A stretch of 51,492 nucleotides of DNA from positions 1 through 51,492 of the forward strand of contig JANXXL010000127.1 of assembly GCA_025350625.1 (NCBI GenBank), given 5' to 3'. This stretch comes from Bryobacterales bacterium (GTDB lineage Bacteria; Acidobacteriota; Terriglobia; Bryobacterales; Bryobacteraceae). Below the pieces are notes generated by a model, which was not told the origin of the DNA, searched no databases, and saw nothing but the letters and a program-made list of their open reading frames with translations. The position numbers and the translations under genes are program-made. Positions 34,299 through 41,981 of the stretch are shown here, in pieces (the first letter of the stretch is position 1; each line of letters opens with the position of its first letter).

Positions 34299-35747
34299 TA
34301 ACGGGCGCAGGTCGCGAAGGTTCTTGACGTTCTCCAGATCGAAGATCCGCTCCATCAGTTTGGCGGTGGGGGCCGCGCCCAGCACCGGCGTCATCAGCTC
34401 GCGTGCCTTGGCCGTGACCTCGTCGCGCGTCATGGGATTGTCGGCCGTGCCGCGCACTGCCTCCACTCGTTCGGTCAAAACCTTACCATCGGTAAGCGTC
34501 ACTTCGACGATAGTGACGCGCTTCGGCATCAGGCGCTCGAGTGATTCATCGTGGACCAGGTTCACCTTCGCGCGCTCCCGCAGCACCGCCGGATCTTTCA
34601 TTCGGGCGACGTCATGTGCGCTCCTGAAAGTGACAGTCTTGTCGACCACCATGACCGCGACCAGATGCTGCAGGCAGATGTCCGGGATGGTGCGGTTGTC
34701 GACAATGGTCGCTTCATCGGCCGCCACGCGCACTTTGACCTCCTTCACCTGATTCGCTTCGAAGGGGCTGCGCTTCAGCAGATTCTCCATGGCATCGAGC
34801 GGTGCTTGAATGGGCGCGCCTACGGTCCACTTTTTGAAATTAGTTCGCGTGACCTCATAACGCTCGCCCAGTTTCTCGATCAGCAATTCCGCGCCGTTCT
34901 TAGGGACGAAGGCGTCGAGGAAATTGTCGGCCCCCGAAAGAATGTCGTCAACGCCGGTGCCGCCCGCCTGCACCAGCAGAGCGGAGGTAACTCCGTTTCG
35001 CGCCGGCATGCCGCCGAAGTCGAACGATTTTTCGATGTGGTCGGTGTCGCGCTGCCAGGAGGCCAAACCTCCCGCCTGCTGCGCGGTGTAGGAAAGCACC
35101 CAGCGCATCTGCTGCGCGGTGAGTCCCGCGGCGCAGGCAGCCGCAGCCGCCGATCCGAAGGTGCCCGAGAGCGCGTGCGTGCTGCGATGCGTGGCCACCA
35201 TGTATTGCAGCTTGCCCATGGTAATGGTCACTCGCGGGCCAATGTCGTAGCCCAGCGCTACCGCGCGCAGAAAGCGAGTGCCGTCATTGCCGAACTGTTC
35301 GCCGACGGCCAGTGCCGAGGGCACCACCGATGCTCCGGGATGCGATTGCGAAGGCGGATGCGTGTCGTCGGTTTCGTCGGAATGCGCCAGCATGCCGTTG
35401 CACATAGCCGCTTCGATAGGGCCGCACAACACATTCGATGCCACTACTGTCGAGACCTTGTCGCCCTTGTAGGCGCGCGCGAATTGTATGGCGAATTTTC
35501 CGGGAGGCAATTCGGACCCCGAAACCATCGCGGCGATAGTGTCGAGAATAATATGCTTGGTCTTTTCGACCACCGCCGCAGGCAGCGGGCGGCGGGCGGC
35601 CTCAGCCATATAGTTGCTGAGCGTGGTCATGAGAGGACTCGCCGTGAGTTCCGCGGCGAAGACCCGGTCAGGGATTGCGGCGGCGACAACGGCTGCGCCG
35701 GCAGCTTTAAGGATGCCGCGGCGCGTGATCGGTCGTGGATCGGTCAT
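34284..35747 (-). CDS. MmgE/PrpD-family protein with Tat signal
   Basis: 487 residues. The N-terminus TDPRPITRRGILKAAGAAVV is a twin-arginine signal, unusual because 2-methylcitrate dehydratase (PrpD) itself is cytosolic. The body has the MmgE/PrpD all-helical domain (HIILDTIAAMVSGSE, HSDETDDTHPPSQSHPGA, GYDIGPRVTI) and the C-terminal lid domain. Family members also include cis-aconitate decarboxylase and other dehydratases, so the reaction is open. An AGGAG sequence before ATG 35747 overlaps the stop of the cyclophilin gene upstream, suggesting coupling. Confidence 0.88.
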   Translation of the reverse strand: MTDPRPITRRGILKAAGAAVVAAAIPDRVFAAELTASPLMTTLSNYMAEAARRPLPAAVVEKTKHIILDTIAAMVSGSELPPGKFAIQFARAYKGDKVSTVVASNVLCGPIEAAMCNGMLAHSDETDDTHPPSQSHPGASVVPSALAVGEQFGNDGTRFLRAVALGYDIGPRVTITMGKLQYMVATHRSTHALSGTFGSAAAAACAAGLTAQQMRWVLSYTAQQAGGLASWQRDTDHIEKSFDFGGMPARNGVTSALLVQAGGTGVDDILSGADNFLDAFVPKNGAELLIEKLGERYEVTRTNFKKWTVGAPIQAPLDAMENLLKRSPFEANQVKEVKVRVAADEATIVDNRTIPDICLQHLVAVMVVDKTVTFRSAHDVARMKDPAVLRERAKVNLVHDESLERLMPKRVTIVEVTLTDGKVLTERVEAVRGTADNPMTRDEVTAKARELMTPVLGAAPTAKLMERIFDLENVKNLRDLRPLLQRA

Positions 35748-35756
35748 AAGAATCTC

Positions 35757-36380
35757 CTAATTCAGCAACACGGTTCGCTTTATGTAATCCAACTTCGGAA
35801 AGTGCGGTTCCAAATACGCATTGGTTCCATTCTCGACCCGGTTGGGATCGATAAACTTTCCTTCAGGCATCATCTCACCATAGCCCGAATAAAGCTTGTC
35901 CACCACACCCATGCCCTCGACCACCTTGGCAAAGGGCGCGAACCCCTGGGCGTCGAGACCGGCATTATCCCCCAGATTGATGAAGATTTCCGTGGCCCGC
36001 GTGTTCGCATCGGACTGCGCGAAGGCCAGCGTGCCGCGCAGGTTCTTTTCCTTGGGAGGATCGTCGAGGATGAAATACTTACGCCAGCGATCATGGACAT
36101 CATAATCCTTGTGAACGCCGAACTGGGCGATGAAGCCCGCCACTACGCGATAGAAACGGTTTTCATTGAAGTAGCGCATCCGCAGCAGTTCGTAGAAGCG
36201 ATCCACCCCGCGCGGCGCCCAGGCCCGCGTGGCCTCGACGATGAAATCGCCTTGCGAAGTCTCGAACTTTACGCGGAAAATTTCCGGGACGCCCGCCTTT
36301 TCGTCCTTATGGCATCCGGCCAGGATCAGTGCCAGGACGAATGCGAACGCCGCTGCGGTCACGCTGCTCCGGCATATCAT
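35757..36380 (-). CDS. Lipoprotein cyclophilin-type peptidyl-prolyl isomerase
   Basis: 207 residues. A lipoprotein signal ends in the lipobox LAGC (Cys about 22), so it is envelope anchored. The cyclophilin fold follows: FETSQGDFIVEATRAWAPRGV, RFYRVVAGFIAQFG, GTLAFAQSDANTRATEIFINLGDN and FAPFAKVVEGMGVVDKL. The Arg of FYRVV and the Phe of GFIAQFG match the active site. It probably assists folding of exported proteins. It is nine bases upstream of the MmgE/PrpD gene. Confidence 0.93.
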   Translation of the reverse strand: MICRSSVTAAAFAFVLALILAGCHKDEKAGVPEIFRVKFETSQGDFIVEATRAWAPRGVDRFYELLRMRYFNENRFYRVVAGFIAQFGVHKDYDVHDRWRKYFILDDPPKEKNLRGTLAFAQSDANTRATEIFINLGDNAGLDAQGFAPFAKVVEGMGVVDKLYSGYGEMMPEGKFIDPNRVENGTNAYLEPHFPKLDYIKRTVLLN

Positions 36381-36420
36381 CCCGTCAATTATCTCTTAGC
36401 TGGGGGGAGCCGGCAGCGGA

Positions 36421-36786
36421 TTAACCCGTTGGCGTCAAATTTTCCGGGACGATGCCTCGGCCCAGGTAGTCATTGAGGCGGTTATCAGCCCTCATTAGTT
36501 CTTTGCGGGCGGCTGCTAAATCTGCGGATGCGTTATGGATTTGTTGAGAGCCATCGGGACGAGGAAGTCCGCTTGGGAGCTGATTCATTACGTTGTTGAA
36601 GGCTTGAGAAGCTGCGCTGCTCCGCGCACTTGCTTCTACCAGGCCAGCCACCAGGACCGTCCGAATCTGCTGATCTCTCGGCGGCGGCTTGCGCGTTTGC
36701 TCCCGTTGCTCAGAGCAGGTAAGGCAGATGGGTGTTTGACTTACGTACAACTCGGTCTCTGCCGCGCAATAACCGCAACGAGCCAT
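36421..36786 (-). CDS. Zinc-ribbon protein, 121 aa, unknown
   Basis: MARCGYCAAETELYV then ICLTC gives two CxxC pairs for one zinc ribbon at residues 4-28. The rest is a helical tail (ASADLAAARKELMRADNRL) with no membrane segment. ATG 36786 has GAGAGG eight bases upstream and is preferred over TTG 36792. No family recognised. It is divergent from the Tat-exported SMP-30 gene. Confidence 0.65.
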   Translation of the reverse strand: MARCGYCAAETELYVSQTPICLTCSEQREQTRKPPPRDQQIRTVLVAGLVEASARSSAASQAFNNVMNQLPSGLPRPDGSQQIHNASADLAAARKELMRADNRLNDYLGRGIVPENLTPTG

Positions 36787-36826
36787 AATCAACCTCTCGA
36801 TTTTTATGCCTTACGCCGGTGAAATT

Positions 36827-36847
36827 GCGTTGTCAACGGCGTTGTCA
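36827..36847. repeat. Direct repeat GCGTTGTCA x2 in divergent promoter gap
   Basis: Two identical 9-base sequences (36827-36835 and 36839-36847) with a 12-base pitch lie between the zinc-ribbon gene and the SMP-30 gene. The spacing of about one helical turn suits a regulator dimer or tandem binding. On the minus strand one copy contains TTGACA, a -35-like hexamer. Confidence 0.4.
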
Positions 36848-36923
36848 TATGGAAAACGTAAAATAAAGTGCCAAAATTACAGTCAGTAGCGTCCAAGCGT
36901 GGCCTGCGGTATATCTAACGGGT

Positions 36924-37979
36924 ATGACTGACTTTGTGGATCGTAGAGCGTTTCTTATTTCCGCGCTAGGTGGAGCAGCGCTTCTGCCTGTAACTGCGCC
37001 CGCGCAACAGCCCGCCCCGGTGTCGCCGGTTCCTACGCCGCGCGATTGGTCGGGAAGCGCGCCGGTGCATTACCCCGACCCCGACATCGTAGCTCTCGAT
37101 AACCGCTTCAAGCGCTACATCGTCTTCAATACCCCGATCAAGCGGCTGCACACCGGAACTTCGTGGGCGGAAGGCCCGGCGTGGAACGGCGAAGGGCGAT
37201 ATCTGATCTGGAGCGACATCCCCAACAACGTGCAGATGCGCCTGATCGAGGAAGACGGCCACGTGAGCGTGTTCCGCAACCCGTCGGGCTATAGCAACGG
37301 CAACACTTTCGATTACGAGGGACGCCAGCTTTCCTGCGAACACGCGGGGCGGCGCGTGGCGCGCTACGAGCACTCGGGTGCGGTCACGCTGATCGCCGAC
37401 AAGTTTCAAGGCAAGCGTCTGAATTCGCCGAACGACATCGTGGTGCATCCCGACGGCGGTATCTGGTTCACGGATCCTACCTACGGCATTCGGGGCAACT
37501 ATGAAGGTTTTAAGGCCGACTCCGAAGTGAAGCCGGCGGTATACCGCGCCGATCCGAAAACCGGCCAGCTCGACAAAGTGTTCGACGAGACGGACGGGCC
37601 CAATGGCATTTGCTTCTCGCCGGACTACAAAAAACTATACGTGGCTGACACTGGCACCGCGCGGCAGATCTGGGTATTCGACCTCGATGGCAAGACGCTT
37701 CGCAACGGCAAGCGATTCGTCCAACTGAACGTTCCGGTGACTGGACAGTTCACTGCGGCGGACGGGATTCGCTGCGACATCGACGGCAATATCTGGGCGG
37801 GCGCGCTTCCGGGCGTGCAAGTGATCGCTCCGAATGGCGAGCCGATCGGAATGATCCGCATGCCGGAGATTTGCGCCAATGTGTGCTTCGGCGGGACCAA
37901 GCGTAATCGGTTGTTTATCGCCGGCAGCCAGTCGTTATATTCGGTTTACGTCGACACGCAAGGCGCGCACATCGCCTAA
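36924..37979 (+). CDS. Tat-exported SMP-30/gluconolactonase-type protein
   Basis: 351 residues with Tat signal (DRRAFLISALGGAALLP). The mature part is a six-bladed SMP-30 propeller: TSWAEGPAWNGEGRYLIWSD (Glu ligand), NSPNDIVVHPDGGIWFTDP, GPNGICFSPDYKKLYVADT, ADGIRCDIDGNIWAG. The ligand set Glu/Asn/Asp is complete, so lactonase activity is likely; the substrate is unknown. It is longer than the Sec-exported relative at 19957-20832 and clearly a separate branch. Confidence 0.9.
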   Translation: MTDFVDRRAFLISALGGAALLPVTAPAQQPAPVSPVPTPRDWSGSAPVHYPDPDIVALDNRFKRYIVFNTPIKRLHTGTSWAEGPAWNGEGRYLIWSDIPNNVQMRLIEEDGHVSVFRNPSGYSNGNTFDYEGRQLSCEHAGRRVARYEHSGAVTLIADKFQGKRLNSPNDIVVHPDGGIWFTDPTYGIRGNYEGFKADSEVKPAVYRADPKTGQLDKVFDETDGPNGICFSPDYKKLYVADTGTARQIWVFDLDGKTLRNGKRFVQLNVPVTGQFTAADGIRCDIDGNIWAGALPGVQVIAPNGEPIGMIRMPEICANVCFGGTKRNRLFIAGSQSLYSVYVDTQGAHIA

Positions 37980-37990
37980 AATCGCCGCGG

Positions 37991-38545
37991 CTACTTGGCT
38001 CCGTATCCGGCGGGCAGCACCTTGTGAGGATCGACGCGGATCACCAGGTATACGATCTGGTCGCTAGTGATTTCGCTGAACCAGTGCGGCGTATTTGGCG
38101 GAATCACGACGACGTCACCTGGACCGAGTTTACGGCTGACGCCGCCTTGCAGCGGGCCGCCACGGGTGCTGGGACCGTTGAGCACCTTTACCACCGGGGT
38201 ATCCGCAGGCTCCTCTTTAAGGTCCGTCATCGGCCCTCCGGTGACCAGAGTGCCGTTGCCTTCAATCACGTGATAAACCTCCGTGATCTGGCTGTGTTCG
38301 ATGCCGCCGCCCACGTCCCGCCCGGCGGTCTTGGCGCGATGCACCACGCCCACGCCTACGTTGTACTTATTGTTGATGCTGATGACGCGTATGGCTTGAT
38401 CGCTAACCGGGGCCGTCGCAGTTTTCCGCGCGGTGGCTTCGATTTCGGATTTCGTTACGTCGGTGGCAGCGCCGCGCGGCGTGTGCTGCGCCGCCACAGG
38501 CAGCGACAACCCGAGCGCAAGTGCCGCGAGCGAAATGATTCGCAT
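37991..38545 (-). CDS. Exported cupin-domain protein
   Basis: 184 residues, signal peptide MRIISLAALALGLSLPVAAQ, then one cupin barrel. Motif 1 is partly recognisable (EHSQITEVYHVIEGNGTLVTGG; His and Glu ligands available) and motif 2 as PGDVVVIPPNTPHWF with the last His. It may bind a single metal ion. GGAGGG precedes ATG 38545. Same strand as the NHL propeller, 18 bases downstream of its stop. Confidence 0.85.
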   Translation of the reverse strand: MRIISLAALALGLSLPVAAQHTPRGAATDVTKSEIEATARKTATAPVSDQAIRVISINNKYNVGVGVVHRAKTAGRDVGGGIEHSQITEVYHVIEGNGTLVTGGPMTDLKEEPADTPVVKVLNGPSTRGGPLQGGVSRKLGPGDVVVIPPNTPHWFSEITSDQIVYLVIRVDPHKVLPAGYGAK

Positions 38546-38563
38546 GGAAACCCTCCGGCCAGT

Positions 38564-39796
38564 CTATTTTTTGGCGGGCCAGAGTACGCCCTGGTCCATC
38601 TTGGCCACAGTTCCCATACCTTTGTAGTTGAACCTTTGCAGCCGCTGGCCGCGGTAGGTTTCGGTGGTGTAGACGTTGCCTTTCGAATCCGTCGCGATGC
38701 TGTGGACCGCGTAGAACTGTCCCGGCTGGCGGCCGCCGTCGCCAAAACTGGTGAGGATCTCAAGCGTATCGCGCAACATGATGTAGACCTTTTCGTTCGC
38801 GCCATCGGAAAGATAAATGTATTTCTGCTGCGGGTCCTTCGAGAAAGCGATATCCCACACCGAGCCATCGCCCAAGGTGCGCTTCGCAACGATCATTTCT
38901 TTGACGAAAGTCCCGTCTGGTTTGAACACCTGAATCCGGTCGTTCACGCGGTCGCAAACATATAACAGGTTGTCGTTCGAGAGTTCGGCGCAATGCACAG
39001 GGCTGCGAAACTGTTGCGCGATAGGCGCGTCCGGATTGTAATTGCCGAGATTGGTGTCGTCCGGTTTGTGCCCGTAAGCGCCCCAGTGGCGTTTGTACTT
39101 TCCGGAATCGGCGTCGAACACAATCACGCGTTTGTTGCCGTAACCGTCGGCGACATACAGCTCATTAGTCTTGCGGTCGATGAACATCTTGGCCGGGCCT
39201 TTGAGGTTCTGCAGATCGTTGCTGCCTTTGCTCTGTCCCGGCTTGCCGATCTGCATCAGGAACTTTCCGTCCTGCGTAAACTTGAGGATTTCGTTGTCCT
39301 TGAAGGGAGCAGCCGGGGCCACCTGGCCCTCAACTGGCGGCAGTCCCTTGGGCTGCGGGCCGCGGCCGTTGCCGCCAATCCAAACGTTGCCCTTATAATC
39401 CACGGTGATTCCGTGATTCGATTCCGGCCAATCGTAGCCTTGCCCTGGGCCGCCCCAGTGTCCGATCAAATTGCCTTCCTGATCGAATTCGAGAACCGGC
39501 GGCGCAGGCAAACAGCAGCTCGCTCCAGGGGGCGTCGTGCTGGCGTAAATTTCCTTGGGTTCGAGCGATCCGGCGCGATGAATAATCCACACATGATCGC
39601 TCGCGTCGACCGACACGCCTATGGTATTCCCCACCACCCAGTGGTTGGGTAGCGGCTTGGGCCACATGGGATCCACTTCAAAACGCGGTGCCTCGATACC
39701 GGAGGCTTGCGCCTTGCGCCCGAGCACGCTGGAGCCCACCCCCAGCACCACAATGGTTGCGACAAAGGCGCTGCCTATCAGTAGATTTCGTTTCAT
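38564..39796 (-). CDS. NHL-repeat beta-propeller, exported (PAL-like)
   Basis: 410 residues with an N-terminal hydrophobic segment (NLLIGSAFVATIVVLGVGSSV) that is a signal peptide or anchor. Six-bladed NHL propeller: HGITVDYKGNVWIGG, KMFIDRKTNELYVADGYGN, VHCAELSNDNLLYVCDR, VHSIATDSKGNVYTTE. A Cys-Cys pair (SCCLPAPPVLEFD) is shared with the paralogue at 49623-50756. The set resembles peptidyl-alpha-hydroxyglycine lyase-like propellers, but that activity is not implied. GGAGG precedes ATG 39796. Confidence 0.85.
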   Translation of the reverse strand: MKRNLLIGSAFVATIVVLGVGSSVLGRKAQASGIEAPRFEVDPMWPKPLPNHWVVGNTIGVSVDASDHVWIIHRAGSLEPKEIYASTTPPGASCCLPAPPVLEFDQEGNLIGHWGGPGQGYDWPESNHGITVDYKGNVWIGGNGRGPQPKGLPPVEGQVAPAAPFKDNEILKFTQDGKFLMQIGKPGQSKGSNDLQNLKGPAKMFIDRKTNELYVADGYGNKRVIVFDADSGKYKRHWGAYGHKPDDTNLGNYNPDAPIAQQFRSPVHCAELSNDNLLYVCDRVNDRIQVFKPDGTFVKEMIVAKRTLGDGSVWDIAFSKDPQQKYIYLSDGANEKVYIMLRDTLEILTSFGDGGRQPGQFYAVHSIATDSKGNVYTTETYRGQRLQRFNYKGMGTVAKMDQGVLWPAKK

Positions 39797-39876
39797 TGAG
39801 TCCTCCACGGTTGGGATCTCAGCCACTATACACGATCCGGCTGCGCGATGTAAGCTACCATACGAAGCCGGCTTGC

Positions 39877-41238
39877 ATGCACAGCAGTAAAACCCTGGGT
39901 CTGACGATGTTGGCGCTGGCGGCGTCGGCAGGCGCCGTGGCTCACGATATTCCCAATGACGTGACCATTCAAGCGTTCCTTAAGCCCGAGGGCCAGCGGC
40001 TGCGGCTGCTGATACGTGCGCCCATGAAGGCCATGCGCGACATCGAGTTTCCACAGACCGCCGCAGGCTTTCTGGATTTGGCGCGAACCGGCCCGTTGCT
40101 GCCGGATGCCGCCACTCTCTGGATCGCCGACGCCATCGCGGTGTACGAAAACGACGCCCGGCTGCCGAGACCCCGCGTGGTAGCGACGACGGTGTCGCTC
40201 GAATCCGACAAATCGTTTGCAAGTTATGACGAGGCCCTGGCGCACGTAAATAGCGCAAAACTGCCGCTCGATACCCAAGTGGTATGGAACCAGACCATGC
40301 TGGATGTGCTGTTCGAGTATCCAATTCAATCGGAACGCTCGCAATTTTCTATTGACTCCGGTCTCGGCCGATTGGGTTTGCGCGTGGTGACGGGCCTGCG
40401 CTTCCTGGCGCAGCAGGAGAGCGGCAAGTATGTGGTCCGCGCCTTTGAGTTCGAGAGCAATCCCGGTCTGGTTCGCCTGGATCCACGCTGGCATCAAGCT
40501 GCTCTGCTGTTCGTGCGCGAAGGATTCCTGCACATCCTCGATGGCACCGACCACCTGCTGTTCCTGCTGTGCCTGGTGATTCCGCTGCGCCGTTTTCGGG
40601 TACTGATCCCAGTAGTAACAGCGTTCACTGTGGCGCACTCGATTACGCTGATCGCGTCGGCATATAACCTGGGTCCCGACGCGCTGTGGTTCCCGCCGCT
40701 GATCGAGACCCTGATTGCCGTTTCCATTGTCTACATGGCGTTTGAGAACATCATCGCGGCCGCCGGAGCCGAGCCAAACCTCGGGAAGCGGCTTAAGAAG
40801 CGATGGATGGTGGCGTTCGGCTTCGGATTGGTGCATGGATTCGGCTTTTCCTTTGCGCTGAAACAAACAATGCAGTTTGCAGGAGAACACTTGCTGACGT
40901 CTTTGCTGTCTTTCAATATCGGCGTTGAACTGGGGCAGTTACTGGTTCTGATGCTGATGGTCCCGGCGCTGGAATTGCTGTTCCGCTACGCAGTGACGGA
41001 GCGGCTGGGGACCATCCTACTCTCGGCCCTGGTGGCGCACACGTCCTGGCACTGGATGACAGAACGGTGGGAACGGCTGCGCCAATTCCGGTTCAATTGG
41101 CCCGAGATCAACGCCGCCTTTCTGGCGAGCACGCTGCGCTGGATGATGATACTGGTGATCGTGGCCGGCGTGTGGTGGCTGGGTTCCGCGGTTCTCGGGC
41201 GGTTTTTCGCTGGCACCAGACCCCGGGAAAACGAGTGA
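39877..41238 (+). CDS. HupE/UreJ-type membrane protein with exported N-domain
   Basis: 453 residues. A signal peptide ends in AVA before His23 (HDIPNDV), so the mature protein would begin with His. A beta-rich periplasmic domain of about 190 residues follows. The C-terminal half has six or seven membrane helices with conserved histidines: GFLHILDGTDHLLFL, VAHSITL, LVHGFGFSFAL, and HTSWHW. HupE/UreJ proteins are implicated in nickel or cobalt uptake. Metal transport here is inferred from family and the in-membrane His. ATG 39877 is chosen for the signal peptide. Confidence 0.85.
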   Translation: MHSSKTLGLTMLALAASAGAVAHDIPNDVTIQAFLKPEGQRLRLLIRAPMKAMRDIEFPQTAAGFLDLARTGPLLPDAATLWIADAIAVYENDARLPRPRVVATTVSLESDKSFASYDEALAHVNSAKLPLDTQVVWNQTMLDVLFEYPIQSERSQFSIDSGLGRLGLRVVTGLRFLAQQESGKYVVRAFEFESNPGLVRLDPRWHQAALLFVREGFLHILDGTDHLLFLLCLVIPLRRFRVLIPVVTAFTVAHSITLIASAYNLGPDALWFPPLIETLIAVSIVYMAFENIIAAAGAEPNLGKRLKKRWMVAFGFGLVHGFGFSFALKQTMQFAGEHLLTSLLSFNIGVELGQLLVLMLMVPALELLFRYAVTERLGTILLSALVAHTSWHWMTERWERLRQFRFNWPEINAAFLASTLRWMMILVIVAGVWWLGSAVLGRFFAGTRPRENE

Positions 41239-41417
41239 GAAGGAACGTGCCCGGATTGCACTCGAACGTGGCGTTAGCCCTGCCGAAAGACTATCAGCGA
41301 GCCGGTATATACTGTATCAATCGCCAGATTACCGTATTCGAATTTCGCCAATATTTCCGGGTGTTTTCAGTCTGGCGTCGCGACGCGAGGAAAGTATAGG
41401 CTAACGGGGGACATCGA

Positions 41418-41507
41418 ATGAAACACACGACATTGATGGCTCTTGGCGCGCTGGCCGTTGCGACTGCGCCGGAAATAGATCGCGCGCTCGCGGTCGAGCA
41501 GGTATGA
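41418..41507 (+). CDS. Possible 29-aa signal-like leader ORF
   Basis: ATG 41418 follows CGGGGG and opens a short frame MKHTTLMALGALAVATAP ... that looks like a signal peptide. Its TGA overlaps the ATG of the DUF5818 gene (ATGA, 41504-41507). It may be a leader peptide coupling translation or the remains of a lost exported protein. Confidence 0.3.
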   Translation: MKHTTLMALGALAVATAPEIDRALAVEQV

Positions 41508-41830
41508 AGCCTCTGATCTTGAATCTCTTGGCAATGGCGGCGCTGACCGCAGCGCCGGGATCGCGCACATTCACCGGCGTCATCACCGACAGCATGTGCT
41601 CACTTGCCAACCATTCCACAATGAGAATGGGACCGACGGATGCCGAGTGCACCATTGCTTGCGTTATGGCGCACGATGCGTCCTATATGCTCTATGACGG
41701 GAAGTCGGCTTACACACTGACCGATCAGCAAACGCCGGAAAAGTTCGCCGGAAAAAAGGTGACGGTCAAAGGCACGCTGGACGCTAAGACCAAGACCATC
41801 CATGTCGAGTCGATCACTCCGGCAAAATGA
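41504..41830 (+). CDS. DUF5818-type small exported protein
   Basis: 108 residues. Signal peptide (MKPLILNLLAMAALTAAP), then TFTGVITDSMC, MRMGPTDAECTIACVMAH and a small OB-like beta domain ending FAGKKVTVKGTLDAKT. I know this pattern from many acidobacterial exported proteins annotated DUF5818; function unknown. The three conserved Cys and nearby His could bind metal or form disulfides. Confidence 0.8.
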   Translation: MKPLILNLLAMAALTAAPGSRTFTGVITDSMCSLANHSTMRMGPTDAECTIACVMAHDASYMLYDGKSAYTLTDQQTPEKFAGKKVTVKGTLDAKTKTIHVESITPAK

Positions 41831-41981
41831 GCGGCGGCAGGTTTAGTACCGGTGGCTGGGGGGTAGGGCTTGCATACGCTTTCAAAGTGGAGTAAAACCA
41901 AGTTGTTATAGGTGCAGAGGCTGGTGACCGCTGATGGGCCGTATCCACGGCGGAGCCTGCGTAGGAAAAGGAGAATCCGCA

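Noticed and set aside
34551..36476. Long open frame (641 codons) opposite the MmgE/PrpD and cyclophilin genes
   Set aside because: It spans two real genes and their boundary on the other strand and shows no family motif, so it is a shadow frame.
38024..38965. Open frame opposite the cupin and NHL genes
   Set aside because: Antisense to two well-supported genes, and its composition is unlike a natural protein.
39826..40890. Open frame opposite the HupE-type gene
   Set aside because: Gln/His/Arg-rich shadow of a membrane protein with clear helices and signal peptide.
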